Origin: JBKECO01 sp047974745
GTDB taxonomy: Bacteria > Bacillota > Clostridia > Lachnospirales > Lachnospiraceae
DNA length: 64,000 bases
Reading direction: 5' to 3'
Assembly (NCBI GenBank): GCA_047974745.1
Contig: JBKECO010000004.1
Coordinates: 31,619 to 95,618, forward strand
The notes under the pieces were generated by a model. The model saw only the letters and a program-made list of their open reading frames with translations. It was not told the DNA's origin and ran no database searches. The translations under genes and the position numbers were made by a program. Below are positions 7,482-17,031 of this stretch, piece after piece. Position 1 is the stretch's first letter. Each line of letters starts with the position of its first letter.

Positions 7482-9806
7482 TCAGATGTCCCTGACAAGT
7501 GCGATTTTAAGGACTTCATCCATGCTTTCCGCATAAACGATCTCCAGTCCTTCTTTTATCTCATCTGAGATCTCTTCCATATCCTTCTTGTTCTTTTTCG
7601 GAATACAGATTATCTTGATACCGGCATTTTTTGCTGCCAGCGTCTTTTCTTTTAGTCCGCCTATTGGCAGAACCCGGCCGCGAAGTGTGATTTCACCTGT
7701 CATAGCCACATTGGCATGTACCGGTATTTGTGTGATGGCCGAGATCATGGCAGTTGTCATAGTGATACCTGCTGACGGTCCATCCTTTGGCACAGCGCCC
7801 TGTGGTATATGGATGTGAATATCATTCTCGCTAAAGAACTCATCCTTGATTCCAAGCTCTTTGCCTTTGGATCGAATGTAGCTCATTCCCGCCTTCGCAG
7901 ATTCCTTCATCACATCTCCGAGCTGGCCGGTCAGCTGAATCTCACCCTTACCCGGCATGACATTCACTTCGATCTCTAAGGTGTCACCGCCGACACTTGT
8001 CCAGGCAAGTCCCCTTACGACACCGATGTCATCCATATCATTTGCCATATCAAAGCTGAACTTTTCCATTCCCAGGTAGTACTCGAGATTCTCAGTCGAT
8101 ATCTGCAGGTGTTTTTGTTTATCTTCATAAATTCCACGAGCGGCTTTTCTGCAGATCTCTCCGATTTTACGCTCCAGGTTTCTTACCCCAGCCTCTTTTG
8201 TATAATATCGAATGATATGTTCCATCGCCTCTTTCTCAATCGTAAGCTGTACCTGTTTCAGACCATGCTTCTTGATTTGTTTTGGAATTAGATGCTCCAT
8301 GGCAATATGTAGTTTTTCGTTGTCCGTGTAACTTGAAACTTCTATCAATTCCATTCGATCGAGCAAAGGTCTCGGTATGTCAGCCACAGAATTCGCAGTT
8401 GCAATAAACATGACCTCCGAAAGGTCTAGCGGGATCTCTACGTAATGATCCCTGAACTTCACATTCTGCTCGGAATCGAGAACCTCAAGCAAGGCGGAGG
8501 AAGTATCTCCTTTGTAATCACTGCTTACCTTGTCGATTTCATCTAAAATCATCAATGGATTTTTAACTCCTGCTATTCTCAGACCATTGGCGATTCGTCC
8601 CGGCATAGCTCCAACATAGGTTCGTCTATGCCCTCTGATCTCGGCTTCATCCCTGACCCCGCCGAGGGAGATTCTGACATATTGCTTATCCAGAGCTCTT
8701 GCAACGGAGTGAGCAATACTTGTCTTTCCGGTTCCCGGAGGCCCTACAAGACAGATGATGGGACTTTCTCCCATTTTTGTCAGATTTCGGACCGCCAGAA
8801 ACTCCAGCATGCGCTCTTTGACTTTGGGAAGCCCATAGTGCTCTGCTTCCAGAATGCGCTCTGCATTCTTGAGATCCTTGTTATCTTTTGACATTTTATC
8901 CCAGGGAAGCTCTAAAAGTGTTTCAATATATCCGCGGGTCACAGCGCTTTCTGAGCTGTTTGAGGAGATATTCTTAAATCTGTCTATCTCTTTCTTTATC
9001 TTGTCCTTAATCTCCTTATTTGCCTTCAATTTCTTTAATGCAGCAAGGAAAGTATCTGTTTCTGTCTCAGTGTTGGTTTCCCCAAGCTCTTCACGGATCA
9101 CCTTAAGCTGTTCACGAAGGATGTATTCCTTCTGGTTCTTGTCCACCCGCTCTTTTACTTTTGCCTGAAATTCGTTCTTGATCCTGTATACATTGATCTC
9201 ATGCACGAGAATCGTCATCAGCACTTCATACCGTTCTTCCAGGGTGACTGCTTCGATGTACTTTTGCTTTTCCTCATAAAAAACTGGGAGGTTGTGGACT
9301 GCATAATCCATCATATGCTCTACATCCGTCTGCTCCGTGATATGTTTAATAAAATCCTTGCCCATTTTGGTATTGACTGCATTGTATTTGATAAGCTGAT
9401 CCTGAACTGCAAGGAGCATCCCCTCGCGTACCTCTGGGTATACTTCTTCCCCTGTTCCATCCTGCTGTATCACATCAGCCATTAAAAATTCCTGCGCACT
9501 GCCCTCTAGTTTGACCAGTCTTGCTTTTTCTTGTCCTTCGACTAATATCCTGACAATATCATTCTGCAGCTTAATGATCTGCTTTATACTTGTAATCACT
9601 CCTGTCGTAAAAAGATCCTTCTGATCCGGATCTTCTACATCAAGTGTTGTTTGTGCGATCAGAAAAACCATCTGGTCAGAAAGCATTGCATACTCTACAG
9701 CTTCTATGGACTTTTTCCGGCTCAGGTCAAAATGTGCTACCATACCAGGCAGTATCGTCATTCCCCGAAGAGCAATTGCTGGTAATGTTATCACTTTATC
9801 TGTCAC
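7482..9806 (-). CDS. lon: ATP-dependent protease La (Lon)
   Basis: Cytoplasmic AAA+ serine protease that degrades misfolded and regulatory proteins. The 774-residue protein has the N-terminal substrate-binding LON domain, the AAA+ module with Walker A GPPGTGKTS and Walker B LMILDEIDKV, and the C-terminal protease domain with KDGPSAGITM carrying the catalytic Ser and the Lys in the GGLKEKTLAAKNAG stretch. The start is GTG at 9806, preceded by GAGGTAATAAC. It is first of a run with engB and lies just after the clpX terminator; the TTGACA in the distal arm of that terminator might double as a -35 box for lon, but no good -10 is visible. Confidence 0.97.
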   Translation of the reverse strand: MTDKVITLPAIALRGMTILPGMVAHFDLSRKKSIEAVEYAMLSDQMVFLIAQTTLDVEDPDQKDLFTTGVITSIKQIIKLQNDIVRILVEGQEKARLVKLEGSAQEFLMADVIQQDGTGEEVYPEVREGMLLAVQDQLIKYNAVNTKMGKDFIKHITEQTDVEHMMDYAVHNLPVFYEEKQKYIEAVTLEERYEVLMTILVHEINVYRIKNEFQAKVKERVDKNQKEYILREQLKVIREELGETNTETETDTFLAALKKLKANKEIKDKIKKEIDRFKNISSNSSESAVTRGYIETLLELPWDKMSKDNKDLKNAERILEAEHYGLPKVKERMLEFLAVRNLTKMGESPIICLVGPPGTGKTSIAHSVARALDKQYVRISLGGVRDEAEIRGHRRTYVGAMPGRIANGLRIAGVKNPLMILDEIDKVSSDYKGDTSSALLEVLDSEQNVKFRDHYVEIPLDLSEVMFIATANSVADIPRPLLDRMELIEVSSYTDNEKLHIAMEHLIPKQIKKHGLKQVQLTIEKEAMEHIIRYYTKEAGVRNLERKIGEICRKAARGIYEDKQKHLQISTENLEYYLGMEKFSFDMANDMDDIGVVRGLAWTSVGGDTLEIEVNVMPGKGEIQLTGQLGDVMKESAKAGMSYIRSKGKELGIKDEFFSENDIHIHIPQGAVPKDGPSAGITMTTAMISAITQIPVHANVAMTGEITLRGRVLPIGGLKEKTLAAKNAGIKIICIPKKNKKDMEEISDEIKEGLEIVYAESMDEVLKIALVRDI

Positions 9807-9850
9807 GTTATTACCTCGTTCTTTCTATCTATAACTTGTATATCAATGGT

Positions 9851-9904
9851 AAAAGCTGTCAACAGTATGATTCCGTTCACGGAGTCAATCAATACTGTGA
9901 CAGC
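9851..9904 (-). terminator. Terminator after clpX
   Basis: A long stem: GCTGTC-A-ACAGTAT (9855-9868) pairs with ATACTGTGACAGC (9892-9904) with one bulged base; on the minus strand it is followed by TTTTACC. The loop contains a smaller TCCGT/ACGGA hairpin. Confidence 0.82.
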
Positions 9905-9913
9905 CTATTTCAT

Positions 9914-11197
9914 TTATGCACTCTTTGATTCTATTAACACAGTATCTTCTGTTTTCTGTTCGATTCCAATCGTTGCCTTCTGTGTTACAAGTTCTTTTGT
10001 GATCGTACACTTCTTTATGGACTCATCTGAAGGAATAGTATACATGTAATCCATCATGACGTTCTCCATGATAGCCCGCAGACCACGTGCTCCGGTCTGA
10101 CGCTCCAGAGATTTATCCGCAATCGCTTCTATTGCTTCATTTTCAAAAGAAAGATCCACGCCATCCAGCTCGAACAGCTTGCTATATTGCTTGATCAGAC
10201 TGTTCTTTGGCTCTGTCAGGATTTTGACCAGCGCATCTCTATCAAGTGCATCTAGTGATACCATAACAGGCACACGTCCGATAAACTCTGGAATCAGCCC
10301 GTACTTGATAAAATCCTGGGGCATGGTATGCTTTAACAGTTCACCTGTTTTCTTCTCATTTTTGTCTGTAATGACCGAGTTGAATCCGATTGACTTTTGA
10401 TCCATTCTGGTTTCAATAATTTTCTCCAGCCCGTCAAACGCTCCTCCGCAAATAAAAAGAATATTTGTCGTATCGATCTGGATCAATTCCTGCTGCGGAT
10501 GTTTTCTGCCACCCTGAGGTGGTACGGAAGCTTTTGTTCCCTCTAATATCTTAAGCAGTGCCTGCTGAACACCTTCTCCAGAGACATCTCTTGTTATGGA
10601 TACATTCTCTGACTTCTTTGTAATCTTATCGATCTCGTCTATATAAACGATTCCATGCTGTGCTCTCTCAATGTCATAATCTGCTGCCTGAATCAGCTTG
10701 AGAAGAATATTTTCAACATCCTCTCCAACATAACCGGCTTCCGTTAATGTTGTTGCATCTGCAATTGCAAATGGAACATTGAGAATCCTTGCCAGTGTCT
10801 GTGCCAGCAATGTCTTTCCTGATCCCGTTGGTCCCAGCATCAAAATATTACTTTTCTGAAGCTCTACACCAAGATCTTTTGTTGCCAGAATCCTTTTATA
10901 GTGATTGTATACTGCCACCGAAAGCACTTTCTTCGCATTGGCCTGTCCAATCACATATTCATCTAAAAAATTCTTCATCTCCTCTGGCTTTAGGAGATTG
11001 ATCTCCTGTTCCTCAGATGGAGCCCATTCATCATTCTCAAATTCCTCATCTATGATCTCTGCGCAGATATCTACACATTCATCACAAATATAGGCACCAT
11101 TTGGACCAGCTATCAGTTTCCTGACCTGTTCCTGTGTCTTACCACAAAACGAGCACCGTACTCTGTCCTCGTTATTGTTTGCATTTTTTCCTGCCAT
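9914..11197 (-). CDS. clpX: ATP-dependent Clp protease ATP-binding subunit ClpX
   Basis: AAA+ unfoldase that feeds tagged substrates into ClpP. The N-terminal zinc domain is complete (Cys15, Cys18, Cys38, Cys41 in CSFCGK and ICDECVDIC). Walker A GPTGSGKT is at 122-129, Walker B is IVYIDEIDK, and the pore loop GYVG follows TLTEA. Start chosen at ATG 11197, seven bases after AGGAGTG, giving 427 residues; an ATG 13 codons upstream lacks a ribosome site. It lies downstream of clpP but is separated from it by a strong terminator hairpin, so its expression is partly or wholly independent. Confidence 0.97.
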   Translation of the reverse strand: MAGKNANNNEDRVRCSFCGKTQEQVRKLIAGPNGAYICDECVDICAEIIDEEFENDEWAPSEEQEINLLKPEEMKNFLDEYVIGQANAKKVLSVAVYNHYKRILATKDLGVELQKSNILMLGPTGSGKTLLAQTLARILNVPFAIADATTLTEAGYVGEDVENILLKLIQAADYDIERAQHGIVYIDEIDKITKKSENVSITRDVSGEGVQQALLKILEGTKASVPPQGGRKHPQQELIQIDTTNILFICGGAFDGLEKIIETRMDQKSIGFNSVITDKNEKKTGELLKHTMPQDFIKYGLIPEFIGRVPVMVSLDALDRDALVKILTEPKNSLIKQYSKLFELDGVDLSFENEAIEAIADKSLERQTGARGLRAIMENVMMDYMYTIPSDESIKKCTITKELVTQKATIGIEQKTEDTVLIESKSA

Positions 11198-11244
11198 TTT
11201 ATCACTCCTGCTGAATTTCACATTCTTATGGATCAAGTTTCGTT

Positions 11245-11284
11245 AAAAAGTGCCGACGACCGCCACAGTGCCCGTATCGTCGGC
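11245..11284 (-). terminator. Terminator between clpP and clpX
   Basis: Perfect 8-bp stem GCCGACGA/TCGTCGGC (11252-11259 with 11277-11284), 17-base loop, followed on the minus strand by ACTTTTT. It would reduce read-through from clpP into clpX. Confidence 0.8.
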
Positions 11285-11290
11285 TTATCT

Positions 11291-11875
11291 TTATTCTCGA
11301 TTTGAAATAACGCTGTCGATCAGACCATAAGCCTTTGCTTCCTCTGCGGACATAAAATAATCTCTTTCTGTATCTGCAGCAACTGTTTCAAAAGGTTTTC
11401 CGGTATTCTCTGCCAGCATCTCATTCAGTTTGCGCTTTGTCTTTAAAATATTTTCTGCTGCGATCTGAATCTCAGTAGCTTGTCCTCTGGCTCCGCCAGA
11501 AGGCTGATGAATCATGATTTCTGCATTTGGAAGGGCCATTCTTTTGCCTTTTGTTCCACCAGCAAGAAGAAATGCTCCCATACTTGCTGCCAGACCGATA
11601 CAGATCGTTGACACATCACATTTAATATATTTCATTGTATCATAAATTGCAAGTCCGGCTGTTACCATTCCACCGGGGGAATTAATATACAGATGGATAT
11701 CCTTGCCAGGGTCCTCTGATTCTAGGAATAGCAGCTGAGCTACAACAATACTAGCTGTCGTCTCATTGACTTCCTCGCCGAGGAAAATGATCCTGTCCTT
11801 CAAAAGTCTTGAATAAATATCGTAGCTGCGTTCGCCTCTGCTTGTTTGTTCTATGACATAAGGTACTAAACTCAT
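11291..11875 (-). CDS. clpP: ATP-dependent Clp protease proteolytic subunit
   Basis: Tetradecameric serine peptidase that works with ClpX and other Clp ATPases. The catalytic triad is visible as Ser98 (GLAASMGAFLL), His123 (MIHQPSGG) and Asp172 (ERDYFMS). Length of 194 residues is standard. AAAGGAGG lies upstream of the ATG. It follows tig by 87 bases containing a hairpin, reproducing the common tig-clpP-clpX order of Firmicutes. No CtsR operator was recognised upstream. Confidence 0.97.
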   Translation of the reverse strand: MSLVPYVIEQTSRGERSYDIYSRLLKDRIIFLGEEVNETTASIVVAQLLFLESEDPGKDIHLYINSPGGMVTAGLAIYDTMKYIKCDVSTICIGLAASMGAFLLAGGTKGKRMALPNAEIMIHQPSGGARGQATEIQIAAENILKTKRKLNEMLAENTGKPFETVAADTERDYFMSAEEAKAYGLIDSVISNRE

Positions 11876-11901
11876 GTTATTCTGCCTCCTTTAGTCTCAA
11901 A

Positions 11902-11927
11902 CAGACCGGCTGATCTCAGCCAGTCTG
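11902..11927 (-). terminator. Hairpin between tig and clpP (weak terminator or attenuator)
   Basis: CAGACCGGCTGA pairs with TCAGCCAGTCTG around a two-base loop (12 positions, one mismatch). On the minus strand only TTTGAG follows, so termination is probably partial and clpP likely receives transcripts from tig. Confidence 0.6.
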
Positions 11928-11962
11928 CCTTCTATTGTACGAAGTGTCAGAAAATAAATTGA

Positions 11963-13291
11963 CTATTCTTTCTCTTCTGCTTCTTCGCTCTCGTCTTCTG
12001 TCGCTTCCACTTCAATTACATTGTCCATAATGAGGTCTACTGCTTTTTGAATCGAAAGATCCTTCTTCATGGATTCTTTCTCAGCATCTCCCATAATTTC
12101 TTTGATCTTATCAACTTCCATTCCATATTGAGCTGCCATTTTTGCTAATTCTTCATCAATCTCTTCATCTGTAACTTCAATCGCTTCTGTATTTGCAATT
12201 TGCTCAAGAACAAGGCTGGACTGAATTCTCTTTAAGGCATCCGGTCGAACCTGCTCTTTCATCTTCTCAACAGACATACCAGTGAACTGGAAATACTGCT
12301 CCATAGTCAGTCCCTGCTGTGAGATTCTTTGAGCGAATTCCTGTACCATGTTATCAGCCTGCATATCGATCATTGCCTCCGGAACATCCATCTTGGCATT
12401 TGCTATAACTGCTTCGATCGCCTCTTCTTCTTTGATCCGTTTGGCATCTGCTTCCTTCTTCTCTGTAAGCTTCTTACTGATGTCCTCTTTATACTCATCT
12501 AATGTATCGAATTCCGAAACATCCTGTGCAAATTCATCATCCAGTTCAGGAAGCTCTTTTGCTTTAATCTCATTGATCTTCACCTTGAACACTGCCGGCT
12601 TTCCTGCAAGGTCAGCTGACTGGTAGTTCTCTGGGAAGGTTACATTGACATCAAGTTCATCCCCGCTGTTCTTTCCGATCAGCTGGTCTTCGAATGTATC
12701 AATAAAAGAATGAGAGCCAATCTCAAGGCTGTGGTTCTCGCCCTTTCCACCTTCAAATGCAACTCCATCGATAAAACCTTCAAAGTCGATGACTGTTGTA
12801 TCGCCGTCTGCCACCGGGCGGTCTTCTACTGTAATAGTTCTGGAATTATTCGTACGCTCTTTTTCAAGTGAATCCGTGATTTCTTCATCCGTTACATCTA
12901 CCGGAATCTTTGTAACTGTTACACCTTTATATGTTCCAAGTGTCACTTCCGGTTTAACCGCTACTTCGGCAGTGAACACAAATGGTTTTCCTGTTTCGAT
13001 CGTTGTAACATCAATTTCTGGTCTGGAAACAACATCTAATCCGCTTTCATCGATTGCTGGACCATAGTTATCCTGAATCAGCTTATTTGCAGCTTCTTCA
13101 AAAAAGATTTCCGTTCCATACATCTTCTCGATCATCTTTCTCGGTACTTTACCTTTACGGAATCCCGGGAGGCTGATCTGGTTCTTCTGCTTCATATAAG
13201 CTGCCTGAATAGCCTGTTCAAGTTTGTCTTCTGATACCTCAATTGTCATACGGGCCATATTTTTTCCCAGCATCTCTACCTGTACACTCAT
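11963..13291 (-). CDS. tig: Trigger factor
   Basis: Ribosome-associated chaperone and peptidyl-prolyl isomerase acting on nascent chains. The N domain carries the ribosome-docking GFRKGKVPRKMIEKMYG (about 43-59); the FKBP-type domain with VIDFEGFIDGVAFEGG begins near 165; the remaining C-terminal half is the helical chaperone arm region, ending in a very acidic tail (ESEEAEEKE). Length 442 is typical for clostridia. AAGGAGG is about 12 bases before the ATG. It has a clear promoter and heads the tig-clpP-clpX set. Confidence 0.96.
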   Translation of the reverse strand: MSVQVEMLGKNMARMTIEVSEDKLEQAIQAAYMKQKNQISLPGFRKGKVPRKMIEKMYGTEIFFEEAANKLIQDNYGPAIDESGLDVVSRPEIDVTTIETGKPFVFTAEVAVKPEVTLGTYKGVTVTKIPVDVTDEEITDSLEKERTNNSRTITVEDRPVADGDTTVIDFEGFIDGVAFEGGKGENHSLEIGSHSFIDTFEDQLIGKNSGDELDVNVTFPENYQSADLAGKPAVFKVKINEIKAKELPELDDEFAQDVSEFDTLDEYKEDISKKLTEKKEADAKRIKEEEAIEAVIANAKMDVPEAMIDMQADNMVQEFAQRISQQGLTMEQYFQFTGMSVEKMKEQVRPDALKRIQSSLVLEQIANTEAIEVTDEEIDEELAKMAAQYGMEVDKIKEIMGDAEKESMKKDLSIQKAVDLIMDNVIEVEATEDESEEAEEKE

Positions 13292-13408
13292 GTTAAAAAT
13301 TATCCTCCTTAAACTATATATCTAATAGATGTACTTCCATATTTCTTACGCTTTTACTGTAATTCTGAGGTGAAAAAAGCATAGTTCACCCACTGCAGTC
13401 ATTGAAAC

Positions 13409-13437
13409 ATTATAGCACAAGGATATTTAAATTACAA
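13409..13437 (-). promoter_or_regulatory. Sigma-A promoter of tig
   Basis: On the minus strand TTGTAA (13437-13432), 17-base spacer, TATAAT (13414-13409). The leader of roughly 110 bases includes a small GGTGAA/TTCACC hairpin. Confidence 0.82.
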
Positions 13438-13492
13438 GGAGCAGATAACTGATGTTTGGCTCAATATAGTAAGCTGATGTTTGCACAAGGAC

Positions 13493-14728
13493 TTAGCTAT
13501 TTCTCCTGAGTGCTTCGATCGGACTTAAGGCAGCTGCTTTTTTTGCAGGATAAATCCCAAAGAACAGACCGATCACAGAGGAGAATAACGTTGTAATAAC
13601 AACTGTCCCAATGGATACTGAGGGTGTAAATGCCAATGTTGGATTCACGAGCTGAATGATATTGGCCACAAGGTGTGCTGTTCCAATTCCGAAAATGATT
13701 CCTATTGTTCCTCCGATCAGCGTAATAATTGCGGATTCAGATAAAAATTGCAGCATAATGGATTTTGTTTTTGCCCCCAGAGCTTTTCTGATACCAATTT
13801 CTCTGGTCCTCTCTGTCACGGACACAAGCATGATATTCATGACGCCGATTCCTCCAACGATCAAGGATATGGCAGCCACAAGCGATATAAGCATTGTCAC
13901 TACATTGATGACCGTATCGACGATCGTCATAATATCATTGAAACTCTCGAACTGATAAATATCCTCACCCACGCTCTGGTGCCTTCGTTCCATCAGACTT
14001 TTTATCTGTTGTGTAATCATGCTGGCGTCTGTACCATCTTCTGTTAAGATGTAAACATTATCGTAATCATCCATTTCCATTCCATAGATCTTTGATAAGA
14101 CTGTCATAGGAAAGGTGACCGCAATCGGCGAGTTATCATAGGTAAAGGTCAATAGTGAGTTTTCAGCCTTTGCCTCGATTCCAATGATCTGCAGGGAAAT
14201 TTCCTTGCCATATAACGTTACATCTAAGTTCTTTCCCAGGATATCTGTAGAGCCAAAGAGCCTGACCGCATCTTCTTCTGTAATCGTGCATACATTTGAT
14301 CCTGCCTGATATTCCTTTTCGCTGAACATACGACCAGACAGCATCTCGGTCTGCAGAAAGTATTTCGCATCCGGCAGTGATCCGGATCCTTGAACCTGGA
14401 ATTCTCCTTTTTTTGTCACCATCGACCCACTGACAGGCACAAAGGTAGAGATCCCTTTGATTCCAGAGACACTGCTTTTGATTGCGCTAATATCTTCATT
14501 CGTGATGTAATAGGTTTGAGTTTCATCATACACATACATACTGATCTGACCAGCGCCGATCCCTGCCATTTCTTCTGTAATTACATTTTTTGCTCCATTC
14601 CCCAATGACATGATCAATATAACAGATGAGATACCAATGATGATTCCGAGCATCGTCAGAAAGGAGCGCACTTTATTGGATCTAATATTAGAGACCGCCA
14701 TTTTCAGATATTCATAAAATTGCGACAT
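13493..14728 (-). CDS. MacB-like ABC transporter permease
   Basis: Membrane subunit of a MacAB/YknXYZ-type exporter. Residues 20-45 form the first membrane helix (SFLTMLGIIIGISSVILIMSL, just after a cytoplasmic amphipathic start); a large extracytoplasmic domain (about 50-270) follows; three more helices occupy the C-terminal third, including the conserved FtsX-domain motif GVMNIMLVSVTERTREIGIRKALGA. Length 411 is normal. It is the last gene of the DUF975/regulator/exporter operon, ten bases after the adaptor gene. In Firmicutes such transporters export peptides, antibiotics or toxins; the substrate here is unknown. Confidence 0.9.
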   Translation of the reverse strand: MSQFYEYLKMAVSNIRSNKVRSFLTMLGIIIGISSVILIMSLGNGAKNVITEEMAGIGAGQISMYVYDETQTYYITNEDISAIKSSVSGIKGISTFVPVSGSMVTKKGEFQVQGSGSLPDAKYFLQTEMLSGRMFSEKEYQAGSNVCTITEEDAVRLFGSTDILGKNLDVTLYGKEISLQIIGIEAKAENSLLTFTYDNSPIAVTFPMTVLSKIYGMEMDDYDNVYILTEDGTDASMITQQIKSLMERRHQSVGEDIYQFESFNDIMTIVDTVINVVTMLISLVAAISLIVGGIGVMNIMLVSVTERTREIGIRKALGAKTKSIMLQFLSESAIITLIGGTIGIIFGIGTAHLVANIIQLVNPTLAFTPSVSIGTVVITTLFSSVIGLFFGIYPAKKAAALSPIEALRRNS

Positions 14729-14738
14729 TCTTCCCTCC

Positions 14739-16337
14739 CTATTCTGCAGCTTCTGTTCCTGTTGTATTGGATTCGCTTTCTGTCTGGATCATCTGTGAAT
14801 TCTCCACTACGGTTATTCCCTCAATGATTTCACTGCTGACCGTGGTTATGACTTTTTCACCTGCCACAAGTCCGCTCTTGATCTCAATATTTTCCACAGA
14901 TGCCAGTCCGGTTTCCACATATTTTCTCTGTACGATATTATTTTCCACAGTGTAGACAAAATCACCCTTATTATCTGTATTTACTGCCTGCAGTGGAATG
15001 ACAAGCACATCTTCTGCCGTGCCGATCATGATATCCGCATCTGCCTCTAGTCCAATTACCAGATTCTCATCCGGATCATCCAGATGCACCTTTACAGTTA
15101 CCAGGGCAGAACCTGAGGTGCCTGTCTCAGCGAGGCGGCTGATATAAGATACTTTTCCCTGATACTCATGTTCCATGAAGGTGACAGACACAGACTGATC
15201 CTCGTGAATACTTTCAAGGTTATATTTGGAAACAGCAAGGACAACACACATTTCTGAGTTATCTGCGATGGTCAAAAGTGATGCACCTTCAGTGGACATG
15301 GTTCCATTCACTGCCTGGACTGAAGTTACGATTCCATCTGATTCTGCAATAATTCCTGCCTTTGCCTTGCTCAAAACATCTGCACTCTGCTCCAGTGTCA
15401 GCTGAGATGCTTCTTGATTGTAGCTGATATTTGCTTTTTGGTCTTCAGAAAGTATGGTTGCCTCTGCAGTGGACTGGGATGCTTTTGCCTCGGCCATATT
15501 ACTCTCTGCTTCTGCGATCTGGTTCGTCTTGTCCCTGATCTGTGAAGCCAGATTTGTCACGGCATTCGCAAGGTCTGTACTATCTGTCAGTTTCTTTTCT
15601 CTTTTTTCGATTTTCTCATTCAGAACTGCCTTTTTATCCAGAAGACTTGTTAGCTGTGCTGATTCCTCTGAAGTGATACTGCCATCAGCTGCTTTTACCT
15701 CAAGTGCTGCTATACTTACATTTACTGCCTGCAGCTGAGTCGTGAACTCGGCGATTTCAGCCTGCAGCGCTGTATTGTTATTTGCTGTGATTTCATATTG
15801 TACCGACTGGTTATTTAATGTTGCCAGCTCAGAATATAAGGTGTCGAGTTGTGCCTGATAGGCTGCTATATTTGTATTTGCAGTTGCCAGTTCATTAGAG
15901 CTTTTTGCACTTTCTTTCAGGCTTTCCGATGCTGTTGCATCACTTGCTTTTGCCTGAAGCTCAGCAATCGAATAATTCTGTTCCAGTGAATCCGTGCTGT
16001 AAGTGATCAGATAATCTCCGGCAGAGACAAGCTGTCCCTCCTGTGCATCCACTGACTCGACCAAAGCGCTTACCGGCGAAGCATATACTGTTGTTTTTTC
16101 ACTTTCGATCACTCCACTGAGGTTGAGTTCTGATTTGATCGTGTCATTCACTGCCTCGACAGTATCAACAAAAACGACTGACTGTGACGCATTGCTAAAA
16201 AGAGCGTTCCGTACGACCAGAAACAGGATTACAAGTACAAGCAGCACCGCAGCGATCTTCCAGCCCTTTCTTTTTTTCCCCTTGGTCTTTCCTCCTGTCA
16301 CATTTACGCTGGTTTCCTTTTTATTTTTTCCGAACAT
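14739..16337 (-). CDS. HlyD/MacA-type membrane fusion protein
   Basis: Adaptor subunit of the exporter. After a Lys-rich cytoplasmic start, one membrane anchor spans about residues 24-42 (WKIAAVLLVLVILFLVV). A biotinyl-lipoyl-like half (ESEKTTVYASPVSALVESV, then VSAGDYLITY) is followed by a long Gln/Ala/Glu-rich coiled coil (about 135-320), then the returning lipoyl half and the beta-barrel domain. At 532 residues it is longer than typical MacA proteins (about 370-400) because of the extended coiled coil. Start ATG 16337 has GGAGAG at proper spacing within the end of the ATPase gene; an upstream in-frame ATG inside that gene is not supported. Confidence 0.9.
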   Translation of the reverse strand: MFGKNKKETSVNVTGGKTKGKKRKGWKIAAVLLVLVILFLVVRNALFSNASQSVVFVDTVEAVNDTIKSELNLSGVIESEKTTVYASPVSALVESVDAQEGQLVSAGDYLITYSTDSLEQNYSIAELQAKASDATASESLKESAKSSNELATANTNIAAYQAQLDTLYSELATLNNQSVQYEITANNNTALQAEIAEFTTQLQAVNVSIAALEVKAADGSITSEESAQLTSLLDKKAVLNEKIEKREKKLTDSTDLANAVTNLASQIRDKTNQIAEAESNMAEAKASQSTAEATILSEDQKANISYNQEASQLTLEQSADVLSKAKAGIIAESDGIVTSVQAVNGTMSTEGASLLTIADNSEMCVVLAVSKYNLESIHEDQSVSVTFMEHEYQGKVSYISRLAETGTSGSALVTVKVHLDDPDENLVIGLEADADIMIGTAEDVLVIPLQAVNTDNKGDFVYTVENNIVQRKYVETGLASVENIEIKSGLVAGEKVITTVSSEIIEGITVVENSQMIQTESESNTTGTEAAE

Positions 16338-16338
16338 G

Positions 16339-17031
16339 CTATATACTCTCCATTCTTTTATCTTCAATGATTTTGCCGTCCATGATGTGAATGACTCTTT
16401 TTGCTGTAGATGCGATCTGATCATCATGCGTAATTAAAATTACTGTTCTTCCGTCCTCATGCAGGTTCTTTAAGATCTGCATGATCTCCTTTGCTGAGTG
16501 TGAATCGAGATTTCCTGTCGGTTCATCTGCAAGTATTACAGGTGGCTCTGCTGCAAGAGCTCTGGCAATGGCAACTCTCTGCTGCTGCCCTCCTGACATT
16601 TCATTTGGCTTATGCTCCATTCTGTTCTCTAGTCCCACTTTGACCAGAGCTTCATGGGAAAGACTGCGTCGTTTATCAGCTGAAACATTTCGATAGATCA
16701 AAGGCAGTTCAACATTTTCAAAGGCTGTTAAATTGGGTATCAGATTAAATCCCTGGAATATAAAACCAATTTCCTGATTTCTGATTTCTGACAATTCATC
16801 ATCACTCAAGCGGGAAACATCCTTGTGATTCAGTAAATATTCTCCCGATGTTGGAATGTCCAGACAACCCAGCATATTCATCAATGTTGATTTTCCTGAG
16901 CCGGACTGCCCAATGATCGCAACAAATTCTCCTCGTTCAATTGTAATGGATACATCATTTAAGGCTCTTACTTCATTTTCCCCGGGATTGTAAACTTTCA
17001 TCATATTTTTAATTTCAATCAAAGTGTCCAT
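16339..17031 (-). CDS. MacB/LolD-type ABC transporter ATPase
   Basis: Nucleotide-binding subunit that powers the adjacent exporter. Walker A GQSGSGKSTLMNMLGCLD near 40-57, signature MSGGQQQRVAIARAL near 142-156, Walker B VILADEPTGNLDS, and the switch His in LITHDDQ are all intact. The 230-residue length is usual. The gene begins 17 bases inside the 3-prime end of the kinase gene (RBS AAAGGATGAG), and its stop abuts the adaptor start, so production of the regulator and transporter is coupled. Confidence 0.94.
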   Translation of the reverse strand: MDTLIEIKNMMKVYNPGENEVRALNDVSITIERGEFVAIIGQSGSGKSTLMNMLGCLDIPTSGEYLLNHKDVSRLSDDELSEIRNQEIGFIFQGFNLIPNLTAFENVELPLIYRNVSADKRRSLSHEALVKVGLENRMEHKPNEMSGGQQQRVAIARALAAEPPVILADEPTGNLDSHSAKEIMQILKNLHEDGRTVILITHDDQIASTAKRVIHIMDGKIIEDKRMESI